Assembly (NCBI GenBank): GCA_037447605.1
Contig: CM074808.1
Span: 1,232,978-1,296,977 of the forward strand
Length of the DNA stretch: 64,000 nt
Origin: Zygnema circumcarinatum
Taxonomy: Eukaryota; Streptophyta; Zygnematophyceae; Zygnematales; Zygnemataceae
Reading direction: 5' to 3'
This document shows positions 22,192 through 41,297 of the stretch, one piece after another. Below the pieces are notes generated by a model, which did not search any database, was not told the origin of the DNA, and saw nothing but the letters and a program-made list of their open reading frames with translations. A program made the translations under genes and the position numbers. The first letter of the stretch is position 1. The number at the start of each line of letters is the position of its first letter.

Positions 22192-22520
22192 GGGGAGAGA
22201 GAGAGAGGGAGGAGCAGCACCTTTCCTTCCGAGACGCAGATCGCGCCCACGACCACCTTGGGGTTGGCGTAGTGCACGGCCGCGCAGGAGGGCGCGGAGC
22301 ACACGTCCCGCGCTCGCTCGTCCCCTGCCCGCCCCCGCAGAGTCAGTCAGTCAGTCAGTCAGTCAGTCAGTCAGCTCCGGCGCCGGGAGGGAGGGGAGCC
22401 CTCACTGCACCTCCAGCTTGCATGGCGGCAGGAGGGTGGTTACCTGCTGGAATGAGGTGGACTGTGGGCTGCCCACACTGAGAGCAGAATTTAACTTTCC
22501 GAAGGTCCTCGTTCATTGCC
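20176..22520 (-). CDS. Nudix hydrolase, NUDT23-like
   Basis: Seven exons, 22520-22444, 22324-22221, 21541-21484, 21355-21240, 21037-20989, 20642-20572 and 20331-20176; from the ATG at 22516 they give 208 aa. First comes a zinc ribbon, FCSQCGQPT (Cys11, Cys14) and [16 protein letters not shown] (Cys33, Cys38). Next is [19 protein letters not shown], then a complete Nudix box from Gly79: [16 protein letters not shown] (Glu94, Glu97, Glu98 bind metal). Then [18 protein letters not shown] and [14 protein letters not shown]. This order matches plant NUDT23 and cyanobacterial relatives, which hydrolyse ADP-ribose or FAD in the chloroplast. The first listed exon has two unpaired bases before the ATG, so an upstream coding exon probably exists; see 23784-23978. 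Three introns carry simple or telomere-like repeats. Confidence 0.9.
21634..22030 (-). repeat. Telomere-like TTTAGGG block inside a Nudix intron
   Basis: About 400 bases of GGGTTTAGGGTTCAGGGTTCAA-type units, lying in the intron between exons 22324-22221 and 21541-21484 of the Nudix gene. The G-rich strand is on plus. Unit decay is high, with many TTCAGGG and TTCAAGG variants. Confidence 0.9.
22121..22213. repeat. (GA)n microsatellite
   Basis: Nearly pure GA repeat with a few A or G interruptions, in the same Nudix intron and ending only a few bases from the donor site at 22220. A (CAGT)n tract at 22338-22373 lies just upstream of the next acceptor. Repeat-length changes here could affect splicing. 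Confidence 0.95.
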
Positions 22521-23783
22521 CTGTAGCCAGCAGGGCAGGAAATCACGGCATGTCATGGTGGAGGTCGCGTGGCGAAAGCTGCTGGTGGTGTTTGCAGCCG
22601 AGGATGCATGTTTGGTCTAAATGAGCCGAATGGTTTGCAAGAGGGGAGGCCAAACCACCAAATTCCCTGAGGATAATCCTACAGATGTTACGGGTTATCC
22701 AGAAATGGAACCTGCTGATTGGATCGGGTTGGCCTGATGTGACGTTTGCTCCTTCATCGGCCATCCTTATCTTTCTGTTTTGCAATCTTGGACTCCTTTG
22801 TGTACGCCTTTTTTGTTCCTGAAACAGGTACTTGCAGGTAAGTAGATGCCACTGCAACGAATTCCAAAACTACTCGTGACTCCAACATACATCTTCAATA
22901 TCATGGTTCTCGAATGATGCGTCTCGATTTCGTTGCAACGAAGTACATGCCAATACGAGAGTTTCATTACCAAACGAATCCTATACAGAAGTCAGCATGC
23001 ATCTCATTTCTCAAGAGAGGAAGGCTTATGCCAAGGTTAAAGCAAAGCATCCAACGGGCCAGTTGCAGTATACAGCATAGGAAATCGTCCATGGACACTT
23101 TTCCCCGAAGAAAAGGGGGAAACACATTCTGGCCAAAACAACACGAAGTATGTCTCAAGTACGGACGTCTACGAATTCAGCAATACTAAGCTTGGAGTAA
23201 GGGGCTTTGGCCAGTTCTGAGACTGAGATCCTGAGGACCGACAATTCACGAAAATGTCCTATGGTCGAAAACTGAGATGGCAGGACTAATCAATCAAAAA
23301 ATTTAAAGCAAAAATATCACTTTTGCCCATGTAAAACAAAGCTAATTCTAAGAAATGATGCTGTGACTGATCATATATAAATTACCGTCTTGAAACTTGA
23401 CCTTCCTGGACAATATTAATGGAATAAAGATTGGGGCAATTTACTCGCAGTGACGAGCACATTACTACTGGGATGTCGAGAGCTGAGGATGCCTGACAAA
23501 TGCTGGTAATGAATGAGGAATTCAGTATCTGAGCACTTAAAGAGGGACAATTATGCAGTATATTTTCCGCCACAAGTTCGATTGCTGGGGATTAATCCAA
23601 CCTCAAGGGTCTCTCATGAAATTCAAGGAGATCCAATGCCTGCATTCCCTCCGAAAAAAGACTACGTCTTTGAAGTTTGCGAACAAACACACGTATCCAG
23701 TGGTGGTCGTGTCTGTACGCCACGACGAATTAAGATCAGAATTGAAACATAGAGCCAATTCGATGGCAATCGTAAAGACTCAC

Positions 23784-23978
23784 CAAAAATCTCCTCCCAG
23801 TGAAGTAGCAGCTAATGGCTCCTCCGCGCTGCGTGTGCCAAGCAGACAGACGACGCGTGCAGACAGAGAGAGGAGGCAAATTCAAAGACGCTCCAATGAA
23901 CCCCTTCGCGTAGCCTGCAGGCAGCACCGCCTCCTGCGGGCCAGATAACAGGCAGCGCGCAGCAGACGGAGGAGGCAT
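23784..23978 (-). other. Possible transit-peptide exon of the Nudix gene
   Basis: ATG at 23978 opens 65 codons beginning MPPPSAARCLLSGPQEAV, with Arg/Ser-rich, acid-poor composition, ending at a strong donor (TTG then GTGAGT). It could be the chloroplast leader of the Nudix protein. It ends in phase 0 while the first Nudix exon starts needing two bases, so at least one more exon between 23780 and 22530 would be required; I could not find it. The link is inference only. Confidence 0.35.
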
Positions 23979-24330
23979 GGCCGCCCCTCCCTCCCCTCTC
24001 CTGCGCTTACCACCATCACACCCTCAACACTACCAAGGCTCTATGCGACCGTTAACTTCCTGTAAAACTAAATCCGTCGGAACAGCATATAATGACCTTA
24101 CGTTCGTTCTATCCATTGAACTGGTTTACGGCGTAGTAACGAATTTAAGACGGCGTCTACAGTAACTCAAATTTATATGCTGAAACGAAACAGTGGCCGA
24201 TTTCTCACATGGAGTCTTGGGCGCCAGACTCCGCCGAGGGAGGTTGCGGGGAGAGCGAGCGGCAGGATGGTCTCCCTCGTGCGTTCTACGCACGTGCGGA
24301 GCTGCCCTCTCCCTCGCCCCTCAAGCGCCG

Positions 24331-33076
<8,746 letters not shown>

Positions 33077-33077
33077 A

Positions 33078-33109
<32 letters not shown>

Positions 33110-33119
33110 NNNNNNNNNN
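33077..33119. repeat. Poly-G run and 10-N gap
   Basis: The stop codon of the AAA gene is followed directly by about 32 Gs and then ten Ns (33110-33119). The G run probably stopped sequencing, so part of the 3' UTR may be missing. Confidence 0.95.
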
Positions 33120-33811
33120 TAGCCGCCTTTGTACGATTCTACTTCTTTCCATTCTTGCAGGGTTGTTCGGATGTCTGTCTGTACAGCGGCCATTTAATAG
33201 GTGTCACTTTGTGCCTGAGAAGGGGCGAGCCGGAAAGGGGCAGTAGAGGGATTAGCGAGCGAGCGGGGTCTGTCCTGCCTGCCTCCAATAAGCAGCCGGA
33301 GGGTGCTGTGCTGCCTGCGCCATGGCCTTGTCTTCTGCTGCAGTGCATCCTTTCCTTTCCGAGTTTTGTGGACTCCATGCTGCAGCAGCAGCAGCAGCAG
33401 CCTGCAGCCTCTGTAGGCAGAGCTTGCTCCACTGTCCGCCTGCTTGCTCGCCCTCCCTCCCTCCCTCCATATGTCTGTCTGTCTGTCGGCTTGCGTCAGC
33501 AGCGCAGCTGATGTCGGCTGTGAAGCTCCTCTGTCCTCGCATCTCTCGATAGCAATCTCAATTTTACCTTTTCACTCTCTCCTTAAAAGTAATATTTTTT
33601 GGAAATTTTATCTCGTCACTGTTCAAAACGAAAGCAGAAGTCCGAAGCTGAGGGCAGTACGAAGCCAGAATGTAACGTCATACGCGCTCGCACCTGAAAA
33701 TTCCAGTTTTATGGAATGCGGAATCAGCGTTATCACTCTTCCGTACATTTTCTCCGTATTTTCCGTACGGTGCCTGCTTCCCGGCTCTTCCTCCTGCCCA
33801 GGAATGTACAT
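33120..33811. other. Intergenic, possible UTR
   Basis: Contains a short CAG run (33383-33403) and CTCC/GTCT simple repeats at 33452-33487. No gene I can support. Confidence 0.4.
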
Positions 33812-33947
33812 TAGGGGGTGTCAGACTGAGAAAAGCTGTTTGTTACTTTGAGACCAGAACGAGTACTCCGGAGATATCGTGGTCTTCCTGCGGCGGAGTA
33901 CTGAAACTTTCCTGTTCGTCCGATTTTGTTAAGTCTGACACCCCCTA
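33812..33947. mobile_element. TA-flanked MITE, copy 1
   Basis: About 136 bases with inverted ends TAGGGGGTGTCAGACT and AGTCTGACACCCCCTA. Inside is CGAGTACTCCGG and its partner GCGGAGTACT. TA borders every copy in the window (33812, 45121, 61774), which fits Tc1/mariner (Stowaway-like) insertion at TA. No coding capacity. Confidence 0.85.
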
Positions 33948-34049
33948 TTAGAACGCAGTGTCTAAAAAATCTAAAAGTTAGGCCGTTTTATAAAGCACTT
34001 TAAGAATGGTTTAACGGACGGCTTAACTGTACAGTCAGCTACTGTACTA

Positions 34050-34709
34050 CCTAAAATTAGGATACTGCTAAATTCACACCTTTTCTGTCTAAACACAGAC
34101 CTTTTTTCGCCGGGCAGATTTTAAAATAGACAAAAATGGATTAAAGACGGAAAATGTTTTTTTCACACCTTACTGGAATCGATACACCCTTTTCGGTCGG
34201 ACAGATTTTACCCCTGACATTGAAAGAAAAAGATATTGTCCTGCCCGAATCCTCTCGGAGCGGAAGATCCGTCCGGCACGACATCGTTCGCGGGTGTGCG
34301 TCCCTTACACGTGCGTTGAATCTCCACCATCGATTTTCTTGCAGATCGCACCACGGCAGATCCATGCCGTTCCATTCGCTGGGACCGAGCCCGGCTGCAG
34401 ATCGAACGGTGATCTGCCGTGGTGCGATCTGCGAGAGAATGGACGGCGGAGATTCAACGCACGTGTGAAGGATCTCATGCCGGACGGACCTTCCGCTCCT
34501 AGCGGATTCGGGCAGGTCAATATTGTTTTCTCTCAAAAAAAAAATCAGGAGTAAAATCTGCCCGACGGAAAAGGATGTATCGATTCCAGAAGTTGTGAAA
34601 AAAGCATTTTCCGTCATTAATCCTTTTTTGTCTATTTTAAAATCTGCCCGGTGAAAAAAGGTCTGTGTCACAAACAAGGTGTAAATTTAGCAGTCCCCTA
34701 ATTTTAGGA
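34050..34709. mobile_element. Foldback element, copy 1
   Basis: A roughly 660-base inverted repeat. The left arm (ACTGCTAAATTCACACC, GCCGGGCAGATTTTAAAA, CGGAAAATG) is mirrored in the right arm (CATTTTCCGTC, TTTTAAAATCTGCCCGG, GGTGTAAATTTAGCAG), and the centre is itself palindromic (CACCACGGCAGATC and GATCTGCCGTGGTG). It shares the inner arm and centre with 44199-44953 and 60729-61673 but has different outermost ends, and I found no target duplication. Confidence 0.75.
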
Positions 34710-35069
34710 TTTCTTCAGCCGTGTTCAAACTCAGCGGTCGTACGGACTTTCGGCCAGAGTGTTTTAAAACTCTGAAACTTCTAAGAAATTAGAACGCTCT
34801 AATTCTGAAATCTAAAACTCTCAAAGACCCTTGTACGGACAAGTACAGATCCCTATTCCTGCCTGAATTCTTGGATTTTTCCTGTCCGTATGAGCAGCTG
34901 TACTGCACGCGGTGCCGCTCCTCGTGGTTTCGCCCTTTCCAAGGAGCGTGCGTCGCCCCCGGGGCGGGCGGGCGGGCGGCCGGGAGGGAGGGGGGGAGGA
35001 AGTTAGAGGAGGGGCTGCTTAGCTCGCGACGTCGGTGCGGAAGCGGAGGGAGGCGGAGCTGAAGCAGCC

Positions 35070-36380
35070 ATGGCGCAGGAGTACCAGTATCAGGGTGTCC
35101 CGCCGCTAGGCTATCCTCAGCTTCCACCCCTCAGAGTGAATGTTCTGGGGGGGCAGTACTGCCTGCCTTATCCGACTGTGCTTATAATGAAGGAGAAGGC
35201 GAGCTGGTCCATGGAGAACATGGACATTAGGGATGTCAATGGCACCTTGCATTTCCAACTTAAAGCAAAGTACGTTCTTTGTCTTTCTCCCTCAGGCCTG
35301 AGTGAAGCAATGAAAGTCTGAGTCTTGCCAACCACTTCCTGGTTCTTCAGGAAAACCCCTTGAATTTGAAGTGTTTCTCTTAGAATAGGACGACAGGCAG
35401 CTTCAGTTTTTTTAACATACTGATGTCGACAACGTGGGTGTATGACAGAGCAATTAGTCTCCACAGTAAGCGAGCGCTTTTTGACTCTATGGGAAACCCA
35501 GTATGCTGCCTGATGAAGAAAGCACTTTCTTTGCATTCTACAACGTACATTTGCCCAGGAATGGATTATAATGTCGACAATCACATAGCAACGCTGAAGA
35601 CGCCGTTGTTCAATATTCTTCCTCATATTAAGGTATTTCTCTTTTGTTTTTTCAATATCCAGTCGCGATGAAGGCCTTCAGCATAGGAAAGGCTGCCGTT
35701 CATGGCAGCCATGCCTATAATTTTGTGGTCGCAGTCTTTCCTCTGGCTGAGGAGGAAGTGAGGTGACTTGAATCCAGCGAGGAACTTTGAGTGACGTTGC
35801 TTGAAAAGGAAGGAATACGTGGAGAGGACCAAGGCCGATGTCTCCAGTTTTGTTTGGAGTGTGCGTTTCGATATTTAGAGCAAGCAGTCAAACGCGCTAT
35901 CTGGCGCTTTGTTTTGCTCCTTGGTGTGGCTCACCAGCATTCTTTGATCGTGCAGGTACACCTTCGAGGCAATGAAAGCGGCACTCCTGACTTCGACATT
36001 AGAGGATCCTTTATTGAACACAAATTTGTGGTATTCTCTCGGCCTTCGCCCGTCACTCTGCTGCTTGAACTCAGTCGATGACATTTGGATACTCTGTTGG
36101 GGCATCATCGCGAGAAGCCAAGATTGCTGTTTGGATCTGCGAGCAATGGCGATGATTAATGCTCTCTTTCCTACTGTTGCTTGTCTCTGAGCAGATCACG
36201 GACCGTGCCGGTCAACCCATCGCAGAAGTGAGCCGGAAGCTGCTGAGCATGAGCAGCATAGTCCTCGGAATGGATACCTATCTCTGCCAGATCTTCCCTG
36301 GTGTCGATATGGCTTTCGTCGCCATGCTTGTGTGCGCTATTGAGGAGATAATTGTTGGAGATGGCGACAAGTCTGACTAG
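35070..36380 (+). CDS. LURP-one-related (LOR) protein
   Basis: Four exons, 35070-35269, 35449-35632, 35956-36030 and 36195-36380, give 214 aa. The pattern is that of plant LURP-one/Tubby-C-like proteins: a Pro/Tyr-rich start, GGQYCLPYPTVLIMKEKASW, DVNGTLHFQLKAKAIS, KRALFDSMGNPVCCL, ATLKTPLFNILPHIKVHL, DFDIRGSFIEHKFV, DRAGQPIAEVSRKLLS, then a closing PGVDMAFVAMLVCAIEEI helix. The fold is a 12-stranded barrel round a hydrophobic helix. Members are cytosolic or membrane-linked and one Arabidopsis member is needed for oomycete defence, but most have no known function. The length (about 210 aa) is normal. The second acceptor (TATGACAG) was chosen because it restores the ISLHSKRALFD strand. Confidence 0.92.
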
Positions 36381-36780
36381 GTGGAAAGGTAGACCTGCGT
36401 TATTTATGTTTGCTGAAAGCAGCATTTAGGTCCCAAATTTATTTATTTTAAAAGTTTATGTTGTGATGTTTTATCTGCTCTAGCTAGTTTTTCCTTCCCT
36501 TCAGTAGTTGCTTACCCAAACTCGGCTTTTAATGAATCGCTTGGTGAATTCGTTTTGGTTCTGAATCAGAACGAAAGTTCTGAAAACGAGAACAATGAGA
36601 ATAAGTTTACATTGTAACTGTGAATTTTTTTTTTTTTAAGAAGAATGGCCGCACATGCCTCTGTAAACCAACTCTTTGCTTGTATACTTGGGCGGTGATG
36701 GTTTACGGCACATCCCATACTCCACACCTGACACCTCCCCCGGCCGCTGCGCAGGCTGCTGCACTGCCAGCAGGTCGGAC
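36381..36780. other. Intergenic
   Basis: 3' flank of the LURP-one gene; a T-run at 36627-36638. No gene seen. Confidence 0.4.
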
Positions 36781-37680
36781 CATTGGTTGGATCGGCAACC
36801 ATTGGACAACCATTGAATGGCAATGGTTGCCAACCATTGCCATTCAGTGGTCGCGACCATTGGCAATGGTTATTTTGGTCCGACGGCAATGGTTGTTTTG
36901 GTCCGATGGCAATGGTTGTTTTGGTCCGACGGCAATGGTTGTTTTGGTCCGATGGCAATGGTTGTTTTGGTCCGACGGCAATGGTTGTGGATCACTGGCT
37001 ATGGTTGGCAACCATTGGATCCTATGGTCCGGAATCATTGGCAATGGCTGGCTGGGTCGGGAACCAATGGTTCAAACCATTGGCAATGGTTGTTTTGGTC
37101 CGACGGCAATGGTTGTTTTGGTCCGATGGCTGGCTGGGTCGGGCAATGGTGGCAATGTTTTGGTCCGACGGCAATGGTTGTGGATCACTGGCTATGGTTG
37201 GCAACCATTGGATCCTATGGTCCGGAATCATTGGCAATGGCTGGCTGGGTCGGGAACCAATGGTTCAAACCATTGGCAATGGTTGTTTTGGTCCGACGGC
37301 AAAGTTTGTGGATCACTGGCTATGGTTGGCAACCGTGGGATCCTATTGTCCGGAATCATTGGCAATGGCTGGCTGGGTCGGGAACCAATGGTTTCAACCA
37401 TTGGCAATGGTTAGCAACCACTGCATCCAATGGTTGGAAATGGTTGGCTGGGCCGGGAATCAATGGTTCGAACCCTTGGCAATGATTGGCAGCCATTGCC
37501 ATCCAATGGTTACGACCATTGGCGATTGCTTTTTTGGTTTACGGCAATGGTTGTCAACCATTGAATCCAATGGTTCGCAACAAGTGGCAAAGGTTGGCAA
37601 CGACTGAATCCAATGGGTCTGACCATTGGCAATGGTTGGCTGGCTCGCAATGGTTGCAAACCATTGGATTGCTGATGGGC
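36781..37680. repeat. Hairpin array related to hAT-like copies A and B
   Basis: About 900 bases of short inverted units (CAATGGTTGCCAACCATTG type) separated by GTTTTGGTCCGACGG spacers, in several nested direct-repeat orders: 36960-37100 and 37170-37300 are almost the same, with a third partial copy at 37300-37410. The left border CAGGTCGGACCATTGG then GGATCGGCAACCATTGGACA matches an end of copy B. At the right border (GGATTGCTGATGGG) I find no matching inverted end, so its limits and target duplication are unresolved. Confidence 0.75.
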
Positions 37681-38501
37681 GGAAATACTCAGGATGAGGC
37701 GCCACTATTGACGCCCGTCCAACATGGCCGGCGCGAAACTGCCGGCCGGCAAGCGTGGCCGTCAGCCTAAGCAGGTCGTCCGGGCCAATCGGTCGCCGCC
37801 GTCTGCCGACCTCCAGCGACACGTGATTGGTTCACGCTGACATGCCTTCAGGCGGCAGGTTGTGCCACGCTGGCAGTATAACTGCCACGTGTACGGCTGC
37901 GATCGCGTCGCCGCCCCCTCGTAACCTTTTCCGCGCCCTTGTTCCCGTGAAATATCCGCTCGCAAAAAGCGCGAGGGCGGGGCGGCGATCGGACGGTCCG
38001 CCGGCGGCGGGCGCCATCGCGGCCGTCGATTGAGCGTGACCGCCGAGGGCCCGAATCGGCCCCTTACGGACGGCCTGGATGCCTGTCACGTGGCAGATCC
38101 GACGGGCGCAGGACAACCCCCAAAGGGAGCTATGGGAGCTCCCGCGCCCCTCGGAGCGGATCGCGCGTGCGCTTTCGCCTGCTCTTTCTCGCGCTCTCCT
38201 CTCGCTCTCACTCTCTCTCTCTCTGTCACTCGCTCTCTCGCTCTCACTTTCTCTCTCGCTCTTACTCGCTCTATCTCTCTCACTCTCTCTCTCGCTTTCT
38301 CTCGCTCTCTCGTTCTCGCTCTCTCTCTCTCACTCTCTCTCTCGCTCTCTCTCGCTCTCTCACTCTCACTCTCTCTCTCGCTCACTCTGTCCTCTCTTTT
38401 TTTTTGTCGCTTTTTTTTGCTCGCGTTTCTTTTCACAGCGGGCCGTCACTTCCAACCGGTGCTGCACATGCCTCCCTTCGGTTATTAGACGTGGGGCCGT
38501 G
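37681..38501. other. GC-rich intergenic and (TCTCGC)n tract
   Basis: 37700-38150 is GC-rich with no recognisable gene. About 38190-38400 is a TC/TCTCGC pyrimidine microsatellite close to the next gene's start. Confidence 0.6.
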
Positions 38502-39826
38502 ATGCTGCCCGCTGCTTTGGCAGTTATCATGCTCCCGACGGAGCTCTACTTCCTGCACCGTAGTGAGATGAGGAGGCGTCAAATGAGGTGGGAGAGTCTA
38601 GGGCCGATCTACCAGGGCACTCTCTCCTCAGTCGGGATGCCTCCGCCTGAAAGGTGAGCGCATTTCTGCAGTTGTTTCCACTCAAGTAAGCGCTGACAGA
38701 TAGGAGGCATCGATCGGAAGAGCTGACATGGACCTATTTCTGTTTCGCCTTTTTGCAGCTCCGAATCTCAAGGATCTCTGCGTATAGCTGTCGTTCACAT
38801 GGTGCCGCCACGGCCAGTATTAGGATTGAGCCTAGGCGTGGAGCCACCTGGCGTGCGTATATACAATCCTCGCATTGTATTACAGGTGAATTTCACGACA
38901 TCCTTTCTACTTCCTTAAGTGGGATGGTTAGGATGCTCCCATGCTGTGCAATTTGAGACATTCACTGAAGGATGGCTATTTGTGGTGCCTATTCCTGGCT
39001 AAATCTCACATTCAGGCTGGAGAAACTCCACTTTTTCCCCGAGTATTTGTCCGATTCCATTCACTTTAGTGTGTTAAGCAGGAAAAATTAGGCATAAGTA
39101 AAGGACAGGAGAAACTCTTCCGACTGCTTTACTGTATCCCTTAAAACAACACTGCATCCTCCTTTCCTACTGCCTTGTCTTCAACGCCTCCTTGAAGGAC
39201 TTGGTTTCGTATCTTAGCCCTGACAAGCTAGAGCGGTTAACAAACCCTTTCCCTGCTTCGTCGTGCCTGATCAATTCAAGGTTTCCTGTTTCACGAATGT
39301 TCTGCTGCAGTTGGGATATCATTTCCAAAGCACCAGCAAGTTGCCGGGACTTTTTCGCACCGACTGTGGAGATGTTCTGCAGTTTAACTACTCCCCCTTC
39401 CTGTTCCCTTTACCCGACAGCCCGCAGATAAAGGTCAAGGTGTTCCTTTATGGCCGCAAAGGCAGCTGGAAACGGCACCAAGAAAGGCTCGTAGCCATGG
39501 GCTGGATGGACCTTGTACCATCCATGCATTCAGCCTTTGGTTGTGACTTCCAGAATGTGCATATGGTGACAAGGAAGGGGTCGCGAGCAGGAGTGCTGCG
39601 AGTTGCTCTCGCAGTGGATAAAAACATGGAACCAACACTGCTGGCTGACCCGACAGCCACAGGGACAGAATCACTGCTGATTCAGCAAATGGCAGGGATG
39701 GGGAAGGCAGACAAATGTCCTCCGATCGTAGTTTTCTCTCCGGGGGTCCTTCCTTCTATCGCTCAACCGCAATTGGTTGACGTGCTTCCCGTACCTGCGG
39801 GATTGGCTGGAAGCTCTTTGCCATGA
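38502..39826 (+). CDS. Unrecognised protein, possible C2-like fold
   Basis: Exons 38502-38653, 38759-38885 and 39311-39826 join in phase to 264 aa. After a short hydrophobic start (MLPAALAVIMLP) comes SLRIAVVHMVPPRP, VRIYNPRIVLQLGYHFQS, GDVLQFNYSPFLFPLPDS and QIKVKVFLYGRKG. These alternating strands and the NYSPFLFPLPDS turn resemble a C2 domain, but the Asp calcium ligands are not evident. The C-terminal 100 residues are unrecognised. I do not know the gene; the intron at 38886-39310 is the least certain. It may extend into the exons at 40571-41017. Confidence 0.5.
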
Positions 39827-40570
39827 GATACCCCTCCAGCCCTTATGTCCAATGTACAGTTCTAAAAAGCAAAGGTTTTAGCCTTTTTTTTTGGGAAGGT
39901 GGGATTCCATACTTTCAGGTGCGGACACATGTAAGGGACACAAACGGCGGGGTTTTTCGCGGGGTTTTTCGACCAGTGGTGGCATGTAGGAAATACCTTA
40001 CAAAATCTGCTACTTGAATAGCTCCTCCTTTCTTATTGAGCTCAGTAATAATATTGTCAACCAGGCGTAGCAACTTGGTGAGTGATCCTCCAATAATTGG
40101 TCAGCACAAATGTGAACGAATGGGGAGCAGCCGTAGCACAGCTGGATGTGAGGTCCAGTGAGCTATGAAGACTTAGAACGGAGATGAACGGAAAGCTATT
40201 AAAATATTAGCTACCGAAGTTTTTAGATGGAAGTACAGCTTATTGATGGAGTGCCATCGTAGAATGAGCTGGACGAAGCATGAGGCTCGAAGTCTTCACC
40301 TTACGGCTGCTGTCCTTTGGACGGTGTTGGAATTAATTTATTTTCATTGTAATAAAACAGATAGTGTCATTGAATGGGAACTTTGTCATTGTTACATGCA
40401 GCGCAGGAAATCCTACTGGTGTTGAATTTTTATGATTACCAAGGTTATTTTTTCTGAGATAGTTTAGAGTGCCAGTGTGAAAATTTAGAGCCGAACGGGG
40501 CTGGACGCGGTGCAATGTTACCCTCCGTTCTCTGTGTGCCCCTTACTTTCTGGTTGTCAAACAATTTCAG
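39827..40570. other. Unassigned stretch
   Basis: No domain or repeat recognised; either an intron of the preceding gene or an intergenic spacer. Confidence 0.35.
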
Positions 40571-41017
40571 CTCATATCGAAAGGTGCACAACTCACACTT
40601 TCAATTGAAATTGAGCTCAAGCTCTTTCCACTGTTCAAGGAATGCAACCTGTACGATAGCTGTTCCTGTGCAGTGGCTAGAACAAGCAGGAGAAAGAAGC
40701 GCAGTCTGGTGCAGGCGCGCCTCCTTGAGCTCAGCACGTTTCGAAGGCAGTTTTGACCTCCATTCACGAGATGTCTTGTGACGAGTTCGAAACCGCCTAC
40801 TTTTCCTGTAAAAGTCATCTGCCATGTTTGAGGTGTCTCCAGCCACTGATAGCAGCATACCCACGGCTGCAACATTCGAGGTGAAAAAGAAATATGTAAT
40901 TTATTGCCTAGGGAGCTCCAACTACGCCCTCAACACTTGTATTGTTTCCTCCCATTTACATTCATGCAGCAATTGCTGCAAAAAGGGGATCCAAACAAAA
41001 AGGAGCCCTCAACTTGA
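40571..41017 (+). other. Possible 3' exons of an unrecognised gene
   Basis: After the acceptor TTTCAG, 40571-40756 reads LISKGAQLTLSIEIELKLF and a Lys/Arg patch (TSRRKKRSL). 40833-40880 (VSPATDSSIPTAATFE) and 40970-41017 (QLLQKGDPNKKEPST, stop) have good splice borders and matching phase; the first block would join them through the donor after SL near 40708. These could be the end of the 38502 gene if its last exon splices out early (a GTACCT donor near 39791), or of a separate gene. Composition is protein-like; function unknown. Confidence 0.35.
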
Positions 41018-41297
41018 GACGTGGCAAACAGGAGTTCGCGGACCTCCGACCGTGGCAAACTAGCTGCCCTCTTCCATCGCCAGAAGGAATGGCTCCACTT
41101 GGACAGCTTGCACAAGCTGATGACAGTGAGAAAATTGCCAAGGTGAGCCGGTGGAAATGAAACCAGTGGAGAGGAGGGCCGCAGGACAAACATGACGCAT
41201 TCAGTTTCAATTTCTTCCGGCTATTCGAATGCCATTCTCCACTTTGACGATGCCGATAATGATGTTCGTCTGGGAGAAGGATCTCCTGAAGGGTGCA

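Noticed and set aside
22061-22624. Glu/Arg-rich frames around 22100-22480 on plus
   Set aside because: They read the GA microsatellite and the antisense of Nudix exons.
24193-24330. Extended N-terminus for the AAA protein from 24193
   Set aside because: The frame opens with GTG; the first ATG is 24331, so the extension is probably leader.
36620-37607. Open frames of 220-270 codons rich in GNGCFGP/MVGNHW
   Set aside because: Readout of the CAATGG hairpin array in several frames at once.
38079-38500. Leu/Ser-rich protein upstream of the C2-like gene
   Set aside because: Translation of the TC/TCTCGC microsatellite, open in several frames on both strands.
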